Source: Acanthochromis polyacanthus (Eukaryota; Chordata; Actinopteri; Pomacentridae). Taken from it: a DNA stretch of 64,000 nucleotides. A model generated the notes under the pieces. That model had not been told where the DNA came from. It ran no database searches and saw only the letters and a program-made list of their open reading frames with translations. The position numbers were made by a program, and so were the translations under genes. Of the stretch, positions 27,950 to 41,264 are shown one piece after another (position 1 is the first letter of the stretch; each line of letters begins with the position of its first letter). The stretch is taken from assembly GCF_021347895.1 (NCBI RefSeq), contig NC_067118.1, positions 15,531,011-15,595,010 on the forward strand. The letters are read 5' to 3'.

Positions 27950-29631
27950 GTCATTACATCAGATCTAACTTATTACGTTCCAGCTAAATAAGATCTCAGA
28001 AAGGCAGAGCTAAATAAATGGATGCAAGAGAAGGGATAACAGGAAATGTTGTGAAACTCAACTTTGTTGAGTTATCTAATGCAATGGTATAAACATGATC
28101 TTACACTGCATCTACAAGAGAGAACATTCTTGTTGGTCACAGTTATTGAACCAGCTACAAGTCCAAGTAAAATAATATATTGCCAGTTTAGAATACAGCT
28201 TCCCCTAATCATGACTCCTACTGGATTTATTCAGCTCTAACATAACAAATCTCTTATCAAGTTTGTATCTCTATTTAGTTTTGGCTAGCAAAGACAGACG
28301 TTGAAAACATGCAGAAAAATTATAGCAGCTTTTTATTTACAGCCAGTGCTGAGCGGTATGTTCTCCACTTCAAACGGCCAACATCAGCAGCTCTCCCCAA
28401 GCTGAAAACTGAACTCTGACAAAGACTGCTTTGTGAGTGAAATGATACATTACTCTGTAGCATCACTTTACAACCTCGAGATGACTGTTTTTTTTATTTT
28501 GGTTTTAAAATTCTACTAAGTGGAGACCTTCCTGGTGAGAAATGATCCACTGGTCGCAGCATCAAACCAGTATAAAGTGTCAAAGTAATCCTGATGCAGG
28601 TGTTTGTATGAGTTGTGGGTTTTGAAAATTAATGAGGCTATTTTAAGTAAAGTTGATGATGGTTCACAATGTGGCTATCATTGGATAACTGTAGTGACAC
28701 TGGTGTATCACTTAACACAGACGTAACCAGAATTCATAGGCTCATAGGTATTTTAGCTCCATATCCTAGCAACAAAAAAAAAAAGCTGAACTTATGACAT
28801 TGCACAAGGACATATGGACCTGATAAACCAATACCTGGGTGCATGTATATCTACTAATACACTGACAGTGGACAGATGGTCTAATCACATATGGTTGTTT
28901 ATGCGATAATGAAAAAGCTGAAGAAATTATGTTTGCTTTTTTCTCGTTTTTTTTTTTAAGTTTTGCAAGATTTATGTGGTGAGAATGGTTGCAAGCCATT
29001 TCAGTTTGATGGTTGGCAGTAATTACTTAGAATACACAAATGTGGAGCTAAGTCAAACAGAAGACAAGAACTGGAGGATGGAAGCAGAGACATAAAGACG
29101 ACATCATGTCCTGGGAGGCAGCGAACCGTTAAAAACTGATGCTGTTCCTGCCCTCACTGCTCTATTGTCAACTGAGAACAGAAACTTCAGCTGCAACGAG
29201 TGGACCCGTTGATGGCAGAAGGCTTGTGCTAGTTGCACAGATACAGTGTTTTGTGTGGCTGCTTGTGCCACAATAGCAACTTTAATGGGAAGTAGGCCAG
29301 GTTGAAAGTAACTGCTAAATGAAACCAGAACACCTCCAATGGCAAAATCCATCCCAGCAACACAAATACTACTGTTTTCAAACTTCCTCAGATTTAGAAT
29401 CTCACAGAATAAAGGTCCTGAAAGGATAAATATTGACTGGTTTGATCTGGTCTATTAATGTTTTCCCTCTGGTCCCCCTCCAATCGCACCCCCACCCCCA
29501 CAGACCCCTCCACCCCTCCCTCTTTGTATTTTAGTTTAGTCTAGCTTGTCCCAGGCTAAAGTAAGTCATCACTGGCACACTAGCTTCCACACTTTGACAG
29601 TTGAGCCCTGTGATGCGTGAAGGACCTGCTG

Positions 29632-29633
<2 letters not shown>
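27950..29633. other. unique intron sequence
   Basis: A C-rich stretch at 29,470-29,520 (CCCCCTCCAATCGCACCCCC); no gene seen. Confidence 0.6.
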
Positions 29634-29672
<39 letters not shown>

Positions 29673-29699
29673 TCACTCTCTCACTCTCTCACTCTCTCA

Positions 29700-29765
<66 letters not shown>
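29634..29765. repeat. (CT)n-(CTCTCTCA)n-(CA)n compound microsatellite
   Basis: A pure CT run passes into five CTCTCTCA-like units and then about 30 CA units. The two halves differ in strand chemistry: polypyrimidine, then alternating. Confidence 0.98.
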
Positions 29766-29766
<1 letters not shown>

Positions 29767-30058
29767 CCTTCTTTTATTCTCCCAGCATATACCCAGGGCT
29801 AAACAGTGCCCCTTACACTCAACTATACAATCTCTACATAACTAGCAATGCAAAGCACACACATGCATCAACTACCTGGACTATCACAGACCTCACTCCT
29901 TAAAATTTAAATCAATTCAATTCAATACGCTTTACTGGCCCAGATATCAGGATAACATTATTGCCAAATCATTAAAGATGGGCTTAATTTAAAAAAAAAA
30001 AAAAAGTGAGAAAACAATGAAAAAAGTCTTAGGTGGTATAAAAAAATGAACTATGTTA

Positions 30059-30337
30059 AAAAGAACAAGGGAATGGTCAAAAAGAAAGAAACAGTGAATG
30101 CAAAATAAGTCAGTTTTGTATGCTGAATCTCAGAATATCCCTGGTTTCTACAACACGTCCTTATAATGAGAGAAATCACTGAATCCTAAAATAACTTATG
30201 AGAGTTTTCAAATGAGGTAGTATGAAGAGCGACAAGATCTGCGGATGTGGTAGTGGCAGAAGTTAGTCACAGGACCTTGACCCAGGAGACACTAAAGATA
30301 AAAAGAACAAAGGAATGGTCAAAAAGAAAGAAACAGT
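30059..30337 (+). repeat. unclassified repeat copy 2 bordered by a 37-bp direct repeat
   Basis: The second copy of the 26.7-kb repeat lies at about 30,117-30,290. It is bracketed by AAAAGAACAAGGGAATGGTC... (30059-30095) and AAAAGAACAAAGGAATGGTC... (30301-30337), 37 bp each with one difference. Confidence 0.75.
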
Positions 30338-32364
30338 AGATGTGTGTTTGTGTGTTTGATAATTGTCATAATCAGTGATATTTTAATGACATGTCTTTCA
30401 GTTTGTAACATGCAGTCACATATTGTGCAGCTTGGTGCTGCATGTTCCTCTTCTCACGATTATGAAGTTTAGGATTAACAAGGAAAACTTTATAAAGTGT
30501 TCCTCACCCATCATCCACTGTCTAATTCAACTCTGCATCTGTATCTCATGCACTGGCGCAGGTTTTTCTTTCGCTGGTAAATATGGACCTTCAGAATTCT
30601 GCATGCAGGACCTCTGTGGTATGAGTGGGACACCAAACTTTGCTGCCTTTGAGGGCAACTAGTTGAACTACTGTCCAGTTTTTGCAGTCCAATTCTAATT
30701 GGTAAGCCTATTTTGTGCAATGTTCTTCTAATTGTACAAGGTGCTTTACATGCTAAATGAAGGCTTGTTACCTAAAATGTCTAAGTCTTGTGAGGGCTCC
30801 AATATATGCAGAGAAATGGTATTCATAGATCATTTTGACTCATTTCTTTGTACTGTTTTTGCTGCCCTTTTCTCCTGTTTGGAAATCTTGCATCTTGTAT
30901 TTTGTTTATGTTTATTTTGGCTGATTTTTATTTATGTTTTTTTTATTTCAGAGAAGGCACAGATGTAACAGGGTCAGTAGTGCAGCAGTGGTTGTGGGTT
31001 AAATATATATGAATTAGCTTTACTGAGCAGTGATATGTAACACACCGTATATATTTCATTTTATTGTTCTTTAATTGTTATAATTACACAAAGTTTAGTC
31101 TATCTCTCAGTTGTTATGTGGAACCTTTGCTGGGGGGCTCCTGTACCTCTACGTACACACTTAGCTGCCCCATAAGGTCCTATAAATGAGATATTCCATC
31201 TTACCGCTCCAGTTTGGGTTATGTGCTCAGAGAAAGAGGGAAGCAAGATAGTGCAGTCATAATTTGTGTGTTTCAATGCAACATAATTCTAGTCATGAGT
31301 TCACGTTCCAATTTTGATATGGTTTTGAATGGTTTGATTTCTGTAGGAGTCCAAGTTTGTGAGCTTCACAATTTTGTGTGTTTTTTTGCCAACTCTGAAG
31401 GTATGTGTTCTGTCTTGTACTGTACGTTAGCTGTATGTCCCCTGAATTCCCGCCTTACGCTGCCCTTTTGTTCATGTATTCAGAGAGAGAGACGAGTCAA
31501 AGTTTGTGGGACCGACGATTTTTTGTGGGGTTTTTTTGGTCAACTGTGAAGGACAATAACAAACAGAGATTGTCTCAAAAGAGATCTGTGTGTCAGCTAG
31601 ATCAACACAACACAGAGAACAGAAGTCACTGGTTACTCAGATACGAGGCGAGATGGGGGATGACATGCAACAATGATCCCCAATAGGAATCAAACAAAAC
31701 CCGTCTTTTGGCATGTGTTTACAGTTTCATTTAGATAATAAATGTATTTAATAATGATATACTATATATAACACGTTTGTACCCCTGCCCCATGCTCCCC
31801 TGGGGCTTTACACTGAACTGATGGTGTGCAGATATAGCACTGCATACCTTCCAGCCCTGCAAACAGACTGTCACACAGACAAAGCTGAGTATTAGTTTTA
31901 AGACCCTCATCGTTTCTGATACGATGACATGTTTTGACCCCTCTTTGTCTTTACATGAGCTAAGCTCTGACAGCTGGAGTCTGACCAGAAACTGGCAGTC
32001 ACTGGCAGTAACCACACAGTAACAGTACTGTGTTGAAGTATGATTTAGCACCATGGCCATAGTCAGAATTACAGGTCATGAATGTGTCATGCATAACCAC
32101 TCGAAATGGGGTTGGGTACCAGGTTCCAATTTGAAACTAGTGTCAAAGTTATGATTTGGAATGAATTGTGGAGAAAACTTCATTTTGATTCTGCTTATCG
32201 ATTCACTTGTGCTAGGAGAACAGTAGAGTACAGAGCAGTGCAGATGTGTACGCAGAGAAAGTGAGTGGTGGAGTGACAACAGCGTGCAGCTGGCAGTAAA
32301 ACAGGTTAGCCCAAGTTAGTCCTGGAGCTAATGACTGCAAAGACCTACACAGTGTACGGCAAAC
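30338..32364. other. intron sequence with a weak internal duplication
   Basis: TTTTTTTGCCAACTCTGAAGG at about 31,382 and TTTTTTGGTCAACTGTGAAGG at about 31,532 end two similar blocks, an old imperfect duplication. No gene recognised. Confidence 0.5.
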
Positions 32365-32378
32365 ACCTTTTAAATATC

Positions 32379-32845
32379 CAAAGTCGTTTAAATCAATCCA
32401 CTGGACTTTAAGAAAGTTCCTTGGAGACGCTTCACCTCTCATCCAAGAGGCTTCTTCAGTTCTTGTGGTGGTTGGTGTTGCCTCAGCTTTTAAACCTCTG
32501 TGAGGTGCGCTCAGGGCTATTATTCCAACGACCAATACAAAGACTCGTCTGACTATTCAACGATGGTCGTTGTATCGGTGGGGGTCGTTGAAATGCACAG
32601 ATGTCACTGAGCCCTCGTGTGCTAATGGTGGTCATTAGCATGAGTCTGCTGAGTAGTTCTTTTGGGGAGTTTTGAAAGGACCTGATTGTAATCGGCGAAA
32701 GATGATGTCGCAGACCATCCCCCTGTTTAGAGATGGCTTCTCTACTTTGACATGGATGGCTTCTTTCACTGCTCTCTCAAACCATCTGTCCTCCCTGTCC
32801 AAAATCTGAACATTGGTGTCCTGAAACAAGTGTCCACCTACACAG
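32379..32845 (-). mobile_element. Penelope-like retroelement 3' fragment
   Basis: On the minus strand a frame reads NVQILDREDRWFERAVKEAI and then HVKVEKPSLNRG, the end of the GIY-YIG endonuclease domain of Penelope-like elements. A 3' tail with EASWMRGEAS (32,460-32,420 region) follows. A 14-bp direct repeat ACCTTTTAAATATC borders the fragment (32365-32378 and 32846-32859) and is probably a target duplication. The reverse transcriptase is missing, so it is a strongly 5'-truncated insertion. Confidence 0.75.
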
Positions 32846-33279
32846 ACCTTTTAAATATCTACTGCTATCTGTCTGCAGCATTGTGACAGCTCCTCATGTA
32901 TTTTTCGTCAACATGTTTTTTTTGTTAAATTCTTATTAAAATTGTGAAAGTTCGTTGCTCCCTTTTCTCTGAATACACAGACAGACTAGCCTTGGGTCAC
33001 AGGAGGGCTGGATATTGATCAGTACTTTGGATGGACGTCATCACATCTCACCCAAACTAACAGTGGAGGGAGGCTTTGGCAGACTGGTTGGAAGCAGCAT
33101 GTGGGAGAAATAGAGATAAAATAAAACAAGACAAGCTAACAAATTCTTCAGCAAAGTAGCTAGCTATAGACTGTATTCTGATTAGTTTTAAGGAAGACAT
33201 CGGTCTGACAAACGTTCTTAGGATTGCAACGAATGATGGCAATCATTCGTTTTTTTGTGTGTGACGATATAAACCGGAA

Positions 33280-33404
33280 CGATAGTCCCCGACACGGCGG
33301 TCCTGGGTTCGAGTTCGTCCCACAGTCATTTGCTCTTCTCCCCATGTTTCCTGTCACTCTCCACTGTCCTCTATATTAATGCCTAAAAAGGCCAAAAAAA
33401 AGTA
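33280..33404 (+). mobile_element. tRNA-derived SINE, second family, 5' truncated
   Basis: It keeps the B box (GGGTTCGAGTTC) and the body ending TTAATGCCTAAAAAGGCC, as in the copy at 23,037. The A box is missing or degraded. Confidence 0.7.
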
Positions 33405-36400
33405 CAAACATGGACTTCAAGGATTAAAAAGTCTTGTGTACAGTCAGTCCCAACTGTGTATTTTTATGCGTTCGATCATTTCACCTTACTCTAACAGGGA
33501 CAGCTGCTACTGAACATAGACTGTTTCTCCCTGACAAAAGAAACATGTTTCTGCTGGTACCTGTTCAGAGAAAATGAGAATACATATTCATAAATGTTAA
33601 CTTGTTGTTGCTGCGAAGGTTCCTGGTATACTGTTGTTAACATGGCTCGGGATTCTGAGAGTAACTTGTTTTTCTATAACAAACCAGATAAAATATTAAT
33701 GCCCTTGCAGTGGCAAATAGCTTTGGTTTGATTTGTGACATCAAAACAGTGAACCCAGTTGCTAAATGAGTTTGGTCATCTGTTTGATTGGTAGCAACAC
33801 ATGGGGCAAGGTGGGTTGAACAGCATCTTCCCTTCAATAAATAAAATCTAGATTTCAAAACTGCCTTTTGTGTTTTCTTGGATTGTCTTTGTTTGATACT
33901 GACATTAGTTTGATGATCTCAAACATTTGTGTGTGACAAATATGCAAATGGAAGATATCTGCACTGTTATTAATTATCAAAATTGCTCTGGCTAAATTTT
34001 TTCAGTAGATTTATAAGAGTTTATGCAGTGCCAACACTATCTCACTGACTGAGGGGCCAACAATGAACTACAACCTTAGTCACATATATTTTACATCCGC
34101 TTATTCCCTGTCATTTTACTTCTGTTGGCTAACCAAAAATTGCATAAAATGCCCAACAAAATCTTTCAAAATTGGGCTACACTCTACCATTTCCCAATTT
34201 TGCAAGATTTTGTGATGCTAATTTTGCAAGAGGTGTCACAAAATTTTGTGATGCCTCTATTATCCTGGATAAACACCAATAAATGACAAACACCAAAAAC
34301 ACCCATCTCACTTCAAATGTAAGACTACTGCTGTCCAAAGTAAATTTTTAACACTAATCAAACCATTTTAGATGTTTTCCGCAGATTAAGAAGTATAGGA
34401 CAGGGGTCCTAAGGGGATTGATGATGTAACCACAGCATATGTTGTAAGTGACCACCTTTAAGCAGTGTTTGCATACAAAAGCAGAACATGTACCCGATGT
34501 TCATTCCAAAAAAAAACATGGTTAAACAAACTCCCAATGATAATCCAAAGAGATTTCACAATGCTGTTTAATGCCATGTTCATGACAAGTCAAGCAATCT
34601 TTATTCTTCTTTTTCTGAAGATAATGACAAAAAGAAGACCTGCTTCCGTGAGAAGAGTTTAAAATTCAGTGATACAAAATTTAACATGGGAGCAACGATC
34701 AAAAGAATGTCATGTAACCAAATCTTTGCATATCTTTTTTTCATTAGGTTGATGTGATCCCTTCTTGTACAAAGCCTCATGTGTACAGTAAACATAAGGC
34801 ATTCTAATTCACTATTTCCGAATGAGACTGGTCAATGGCACTGTTTAATAGTACAAAGTATGTAACCATTCGGTGCATCAAACAATTTTAAGGGCATGCC
34901 ATGTTCTGTAAACCAGATGGCTTTGACCAGGAACAGTCACTAAATGGGCCTGGCACTTGGCTGATTTAATTGAACCCATCCCCGGCCTACACTTCCCTAA
35001 CCCTTCCACTACTAGGTCAGTGCAACATACAAAGGATTAAAAGCATTACTGTCCCTGGATTATTGCACAGCTACAGGAACACTATATGCTGCACTGGCAT
35101 TTCTTTGTTTAAATGTTCATGTTTATATAACAGAGCTACATTTTTTTGATGTATTGTGGCTATAATCAGTTACAGAAATGCTCAGAGATTATGTGATTTG
35201 TTACAAACTCCACTAGAACTTAATACCTAGGGGCATAACATGAGCAATGGGCTCATTTAAAGGACAGAAAGAATGAGCAACAACACACCATTATAGCCAG
35301 ACAGCTACCTGCCACTTTGCTCTAAAGTTCTTATTCATATATATTTTACAGACACGTAGTTTGGACAACACTTATGACCACTCATGACCTCACTAACAGG
35401 TCCTACTTCATTCTTTAAGAACAATGTTGCAGTTTGGAAGTAGACTTGTTTTTGTTTTTGTTTTTTAACTTTTAGTACTATGTGCTGAAAAAAATGAAAA
35501 AAATATTTGCAGTGTACTTTGACTAAAACACGTTTCTGAATGAAGACCATTATGTGTAATGGAGTAGTTTTTGTGTGTGTGAAATAATGCTACTTTTACT
35601 ATAGTCAATGATCTGAACGCTTCACTTGACACAATGTCCACTCCATATGGTTTCTATGAAGCTCTACCAGGTTATAAGGTTCTGTACATTCAAAAGTACA
35701 AATGTTATCACTAGACTTAATGGACCTTGAGGTAAATCAGTTGCACATCTGGTCAATCCCTGCTGTTGAGGAGCCAAGTGGACGTCTGTTGCACTGTTGT
35801 TGTAAATGTGACAAAATATTTTAGTATATAGAGCACATTAAAGAGAGGGTGCTTCAGATGCTGTTTGATGATCTTGCACTTGAAATATACTGTGCCCTTT
35901 TGGTTTTTCCTCTTGCAGGAATTGTGTACATGCATAACAATGTCACAGAACTCCAGCTTTTAAAATGAAATATGGTCATTGGACAAAGTGTGGATCAGAG
36001 AGAAATTCTCCTTACCATAGTGATATACAAACGCTCAACTAACCTCAAAATCAGAGGAATCTGTGAATATCAAAGCCAAATGCCATAGCAATCTGACCAG
36101 TATTTGTTGTGATACTTTGCTTTACGTTGCTGTAGAGCAACATGTCTTTATTTGGTCAACATTGTTACTTTCTATAATGCTGGGCAGGCAGACATATAGT
36201 CTGGCCATCAGTGCCCTTTTAGGGTCTAACTGTAAGTAGGGCAGCAAATACTGCATCACCAACTAAATGGACCCAACAGTGCAAGGTACACAGGCAGTAG
36301 ATCATAATGGCAATCAAGTGTTTTAGGATAGATTTTTCTGAGATGCACATGTTATGAATGTCTCACAATGTTGATAGCTGTGATCCATATTGTATAACAA

Positions 36401-36542
36401 ACAACAAATAATGACTCCTTTAATATCACAGAAGAAAACTATTGGCCTGTACCTCAGCACGGCCTGTGGCATCACAGATTTACAATGTTGCTGCAGTTGC
36501 TGACTAACAGTCAAGTAACATTAAAAAGACCAGAGGTGTTAA
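33405..36542. other. unique intron sequence
   Basis: AATTTTGCAAGA and TTTTGTGATGC motifs repeat twice near 34,195-34,255; otherwise nothing recognised. Confidence 0.6.
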
Positions 36543-36600
36543 ACTAGGAAGCTGTGTGACATCACACAGCTACTAGGAAGCTGTGTGACATCACACAGCT
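36543..36600. repeat. two tandem 29-bp units, each palindromic
   Basis: ACTAGGAAGCTGTGTGACAT plus CACACAGCT occurs twice in perfect tandem (36543-36571 and 36572-36600). Each unit contains AGCTGTGTGA/CATCACACAGCT, a near-perfect palindrome centred on TGACATCA. Confidence 0.95.
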
Positions 36601-37269
36601 AAACAGGGCAGCTGTTCTTGCCTGGAACCTGCGTTCGTTTGCACTGTGGTGCCATTGTATTTTCACCCTCAGGGGGTTGGCCATAGTTTCAGTGCAGCGA
36701 TTAATTCCTGCTAGTGCATTACATAACACTGTTGTTACAGATGCAGGTGATGCACTAGTCCCATTTTATGCTCTGCATGCAACAGTAAATTAATACTGCA
36801 CTTCTACTCTGACGTGATGCAGTTTGTTCGTTGATGTCAGTAATGCACCATTAACCTTAACTGATGCTTTCTGCTTCAGCGTCCCGTGGTTTAAAGATGG
36901 TTCGGGTTAAGACTGAAATGTTTGAAAATGATCTTTTTTTTAAATATCAGAAAAAAACTGCTATTGGTAATTTTAATCCCAAAATGCATCTAAGTTTGTT
37001 TCCACATTGGTGGAAAACGTGCTTTCATAGTATCTAGCACTGAAGCTGGAAAAGTATAAAAGTTTTTAGTAAACACCACTTTAGCCCATCATTCTCTAAA
37101 CAGCTAAAGCGTGTCTGGATTATTTTGTACAACTTAGTTTAAGCTAGTAGAAAAAAACATGTCTTTTGATGTAGTGACATTTCAAAGCCTTGAGCTAGGT
37201 TTCTTCTTAACCCAAGGTTGTGTGAGAATTGCAGTAGACATACTGAGGAGGCTGCACAGGGGATCATTT

Positions 37270-37516
37270 ATTAGCACCGTCGCCTCACAGCTAGAGTTCG
37301 CATCTGTGTACTTCGGCTTTCTCCCACTGTCCAAAAAGATCCCGAGGTTAATTGGTGATTCTAAATTGTCCGTAGGTGTGAGTGTGATTGTTGTCTCTAT
37401 ATGTAGCCAAGTGTTAGACGAGTGACCTGTCCAGGATGTCCCCTGCCTTCACTCTAAGTCAGCTTTGATAGACTCCAGCCCCCCCGTGACCCTACAGAGC
37501 GGTGTATAATGGGTGG
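37270..37516 (+). mobile_element. tRNA-derived SINE, internally deleted
   Basis: Part of the head (TTAGCACCGTCGCCTCACAG) joins directly to the body (TTCTCCCACTGTCCAAAAAG). The stretch around CATGCACAGGGAGAACATGC is missing. The tail is weak. Confidence 0.75.
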
Positions 37517-39291
37517 GTTGGGGGTGAGCAAGCAAAAAGTTGGGAGCATTGGACCACTGAAACTTTGCCCGTTATACTTCATAGCTGTCCCTTTTTTTTG
37601 CTTGAGATGTGGGTAATTGTCCAGTTTTTCAGTCAATATATACAGGGACTATCAAAGGAGGAAGACACTTTTGTGATTAGTGTTGCTGACAAAGACAGTC
37701 ATGTCCAGCCTCAGTTTCCACTGCCAGTATTATTCAATTTTTATTCAGAAACTTCACATTTCCCAGGAGACTCATTGAGCATATTGTTGGCTAAATACCA
37801 ACTTGGGTCTTCTTTTTCTGAGAACAGGGCAAAATTACAGCAACAAAGTCTGACAAACCAGCCGGATGTTCAGACAAATTTAAATTCTAAACAAATATTC
37901 TGTGCATTTCAAATGATTGAAGTAACTACCAACTTTAATGGCATGCATACTATACACTACAAGAGAACTACACTTTTTGGCTTAGACCAAAAAATTCAAA
38001 ACAAAGAAGTGATAATGAGTGGTGAATAACTAAAGTTTGACAACCTAATATCTGCCCCATACAATGAAAAACGTGTTTTTGAGCGCAATTATTTTGCCAT
38101 GTTGTTGAGGTAAATAAACCCACAACTGACAGAAGCAATCAGATTATATATCTGAGTTGAGGCATTCCAGAGGATTACATCAGTGGCTACAACTTAAAGC
38201 AAGTAATGAGTATGCTGAAATTGGATTTTGAAAGTAGCTTCCCCCTCTTTGGTTCTAAGCCAAGGCTGATGAGTTTATGTAATCCCACAGTCTGCCGGTA
38301 TTGAGCCAACTGAATGCATTCCCTGCTACGATGCAAATGATGCATTGTAGCAGCAAAGCAAGATGAAAACTAAGGTCACGATTAAACAAGACAAAGTCGC
38401 AACGACAACCATCGATTTTTTTCTCAAGCTATTAGTACAGAATGTTCATATGAATTCATAAAAATGAATGTATGGTCTGCACAAGCCTTGAAAACACCAA
38501 GCACCCTCATCACTAATTTGCAAATGCAACCTGTTCCAGCTTTAACATTAATCCCCTGAGGCTGGCACAGTTGTGGCGAAAAGCCCATTTATAATTGGAG
38601 CCTTATCTGATGTGATCAGGATGGAAAACCCGTTCCCTTGTTCGTCTGTGTTTCTGGTGAGAGTGTCTTCCAGCAATAAAAAAGGCCATTCTCAACAACC
38701 CTTGGCTCCAAGGTTAAGTAATAAGTAACAAAAGTCCGACAGTGACAAATACAGAGCCTTTAGTTTTTGGCATGTACTGTTAGATATCCTCTTGCACTCA
38801 TTTTTTTGCACTAGGGTGAGTGTGTCTGTATGCTGTGAAGATAGTAGCTGATGTTTATGTTGTGGTGTTGTAAACAGATACTAAGAGCAGAATGGCCACA
38901 CAATTAACAAACATGAGACAGCAGATGTTGCTGGTATTGTATCACAGAAAGATTTCCAGTTCACGGTCAGCCCGATATTAAAGGCAGCAGTCCATTGAGT
39001 CTGCCAGTCTGTAGTTAACCAGTTCAACCACTTATAGGCTGACTGGAGCTCCATAATGCAGTTGCAATGGGCTCAACAGCAGAAAACCAGAAGAGAGCTA
39101 TATCAGCTGATATGGTCTGAAAAACAGTTACATCCACTAACAAAAGGAAATGGGAGCAGATGTATTATTGTGTACCATTCCATATCAATGACTGCATTGC
39201 AGACTGAGCTCGACCAAGTAATATCCATAAAATGCTATTAATAGGTCAGTGTCCAGTCAGCAAAACTGGCACACAATAAAGTAACTTCCTA
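37517..39291. other. intron sequence with a 175-codon chance frame
   Basis: A plus-strand frame runs 37,502-38,029, starting inside the SINE tail. Its product has no recognisable domain and base usage does not change at its ends. Confidence 0.5.
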
Positions 39292-40203
<912 letters not shown>

Positions 40204-40211
40204 ACCTCTAT

Positions 40212-41256
40212 TAGGGGTGTAATGGTACACAAAAATCGCGGTTTGGTACATTTCGGTACAGAAGTCACAGTTCGGTTTGGTTCGGTTTGGTTCTCAGGGG
40301 AAAAATGAAAAAAAAAACAACTGCTGATGTAAGAGCTGGTATGACTTTCTGGCTGAAGTGTGGATGAGAAGGAACTTCAAAGCGGGGCCCTATCACCTAA
40401 AATAGGAAATATATTTTAATATAATTGTTTGTTTTTTTAAAAAAAAACAACACCATTTAGTTAGGCTCTTGTTTACCAGCTTAAATATACTAGTAAGCTT
40501 AAAAAAGTACAGAATATAGTCATTTATCTATAGCAAAGAGCACAGCAATAATGTAAAGTTAACGTAAGCTGACCTTCATCATAAGTTTAAAACCTCACTT
40601 CTCAACAACAGAGTATGGCCTAGATCTGCTGCTATGAAAACACTAATGGACTTGGTTATTGCTTTAGCCCGTTCTAAATTGCTAGGCAGCATTTGATGAA
40701 ATGATGTTGGGAGCATCGCTTGTACAGTTTGCTGTTTTTTCCTAGCAGCAGGGATAGTTACGCTTGGATGGTGCTTTTTCAAATGTGTGTCTAAGTTTGG
40801 CGTGTTGCTGGATGCATAATTGAGAACTGCTTCACAGTGTCGGCATATGGCTTGTCCACTTGTTTTTCTACTTTTTCGTACTTCACTGGGAAACCGAAGT
40901 GATCCCAAATGGGGGATTTTAATGACATCAGAGTGTCTTCCAGCTCTTGCTTCTTCTCGTTGTTGCTAGCATTAGCCATGAAGCGCCGGCAGGAGAATAA
41001 CGATCTGTCACATCTTGTGGTTCACTGAAAACTCCTACTTGTTTTTAGTTGCACAATACTACGCAACTGTGAGCCGGAGAACGTCCACTGCAACTGTGGG
41101 CACTGTGAAGTTTTAGGTTTCGCAATTTAAACAATTCTGTACATTGGTCATTGTTAATAGTCTTAAAATTTTTGTACCGCGGTGCACCTCCATACCGAAC
41201 CGAAACGGGCCTGTACCGAACGGTTCGGTACGAATACGTGTACCGTTACACTCCAA
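40212..41256 (-). mobile_element. hAT element with internal deletion
   Basis: The ends TAGGGGTGTAATGGTACAC and GTGTACCGTTACACTCCAA are inverted. Both sides are flanked by the same 8-bp target duplication ACCTCTAT (40204-40211 and 41257-41264). An 8-bp duplication and these ends are hAT hallmarks. Inside, only the beginning of a transposase remains. Confidence 0.9.
40579..40979 (-). pseudogene. truncated hAT transposase, BED zinc finger
   Basis: The start at 40979 (MANASNNEKKQELED) leads to SPIWDHFGFP, the aromatic part of a BED-type zinc finger. A frameshift near 40,870 follows. In the other frame AICRHCEAVL and HLKKHHPS supply the C..C and H....H ligands. The frame then reaches ITKSISVFIAADL, typical of the region after the finger, and shifts again. 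No catalytic or dimerisation domain is present. Confidence 0.8.
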
Positions 41257-41264
41257 ACCTCTAT

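Noticed and set aside
32100..32210. hAT end starting GGGTTGGGTACCAGG
   Set aside because: The resemblance is short, no partner end or target duplication was found, and the sequence soon becomes unremarkable.
37502..38029. 175-codon plus-strand frame as a gene
   Set aside because: It starts in a SINE tail, has no recognisable domain or promoter and no compositional change; probably chance.
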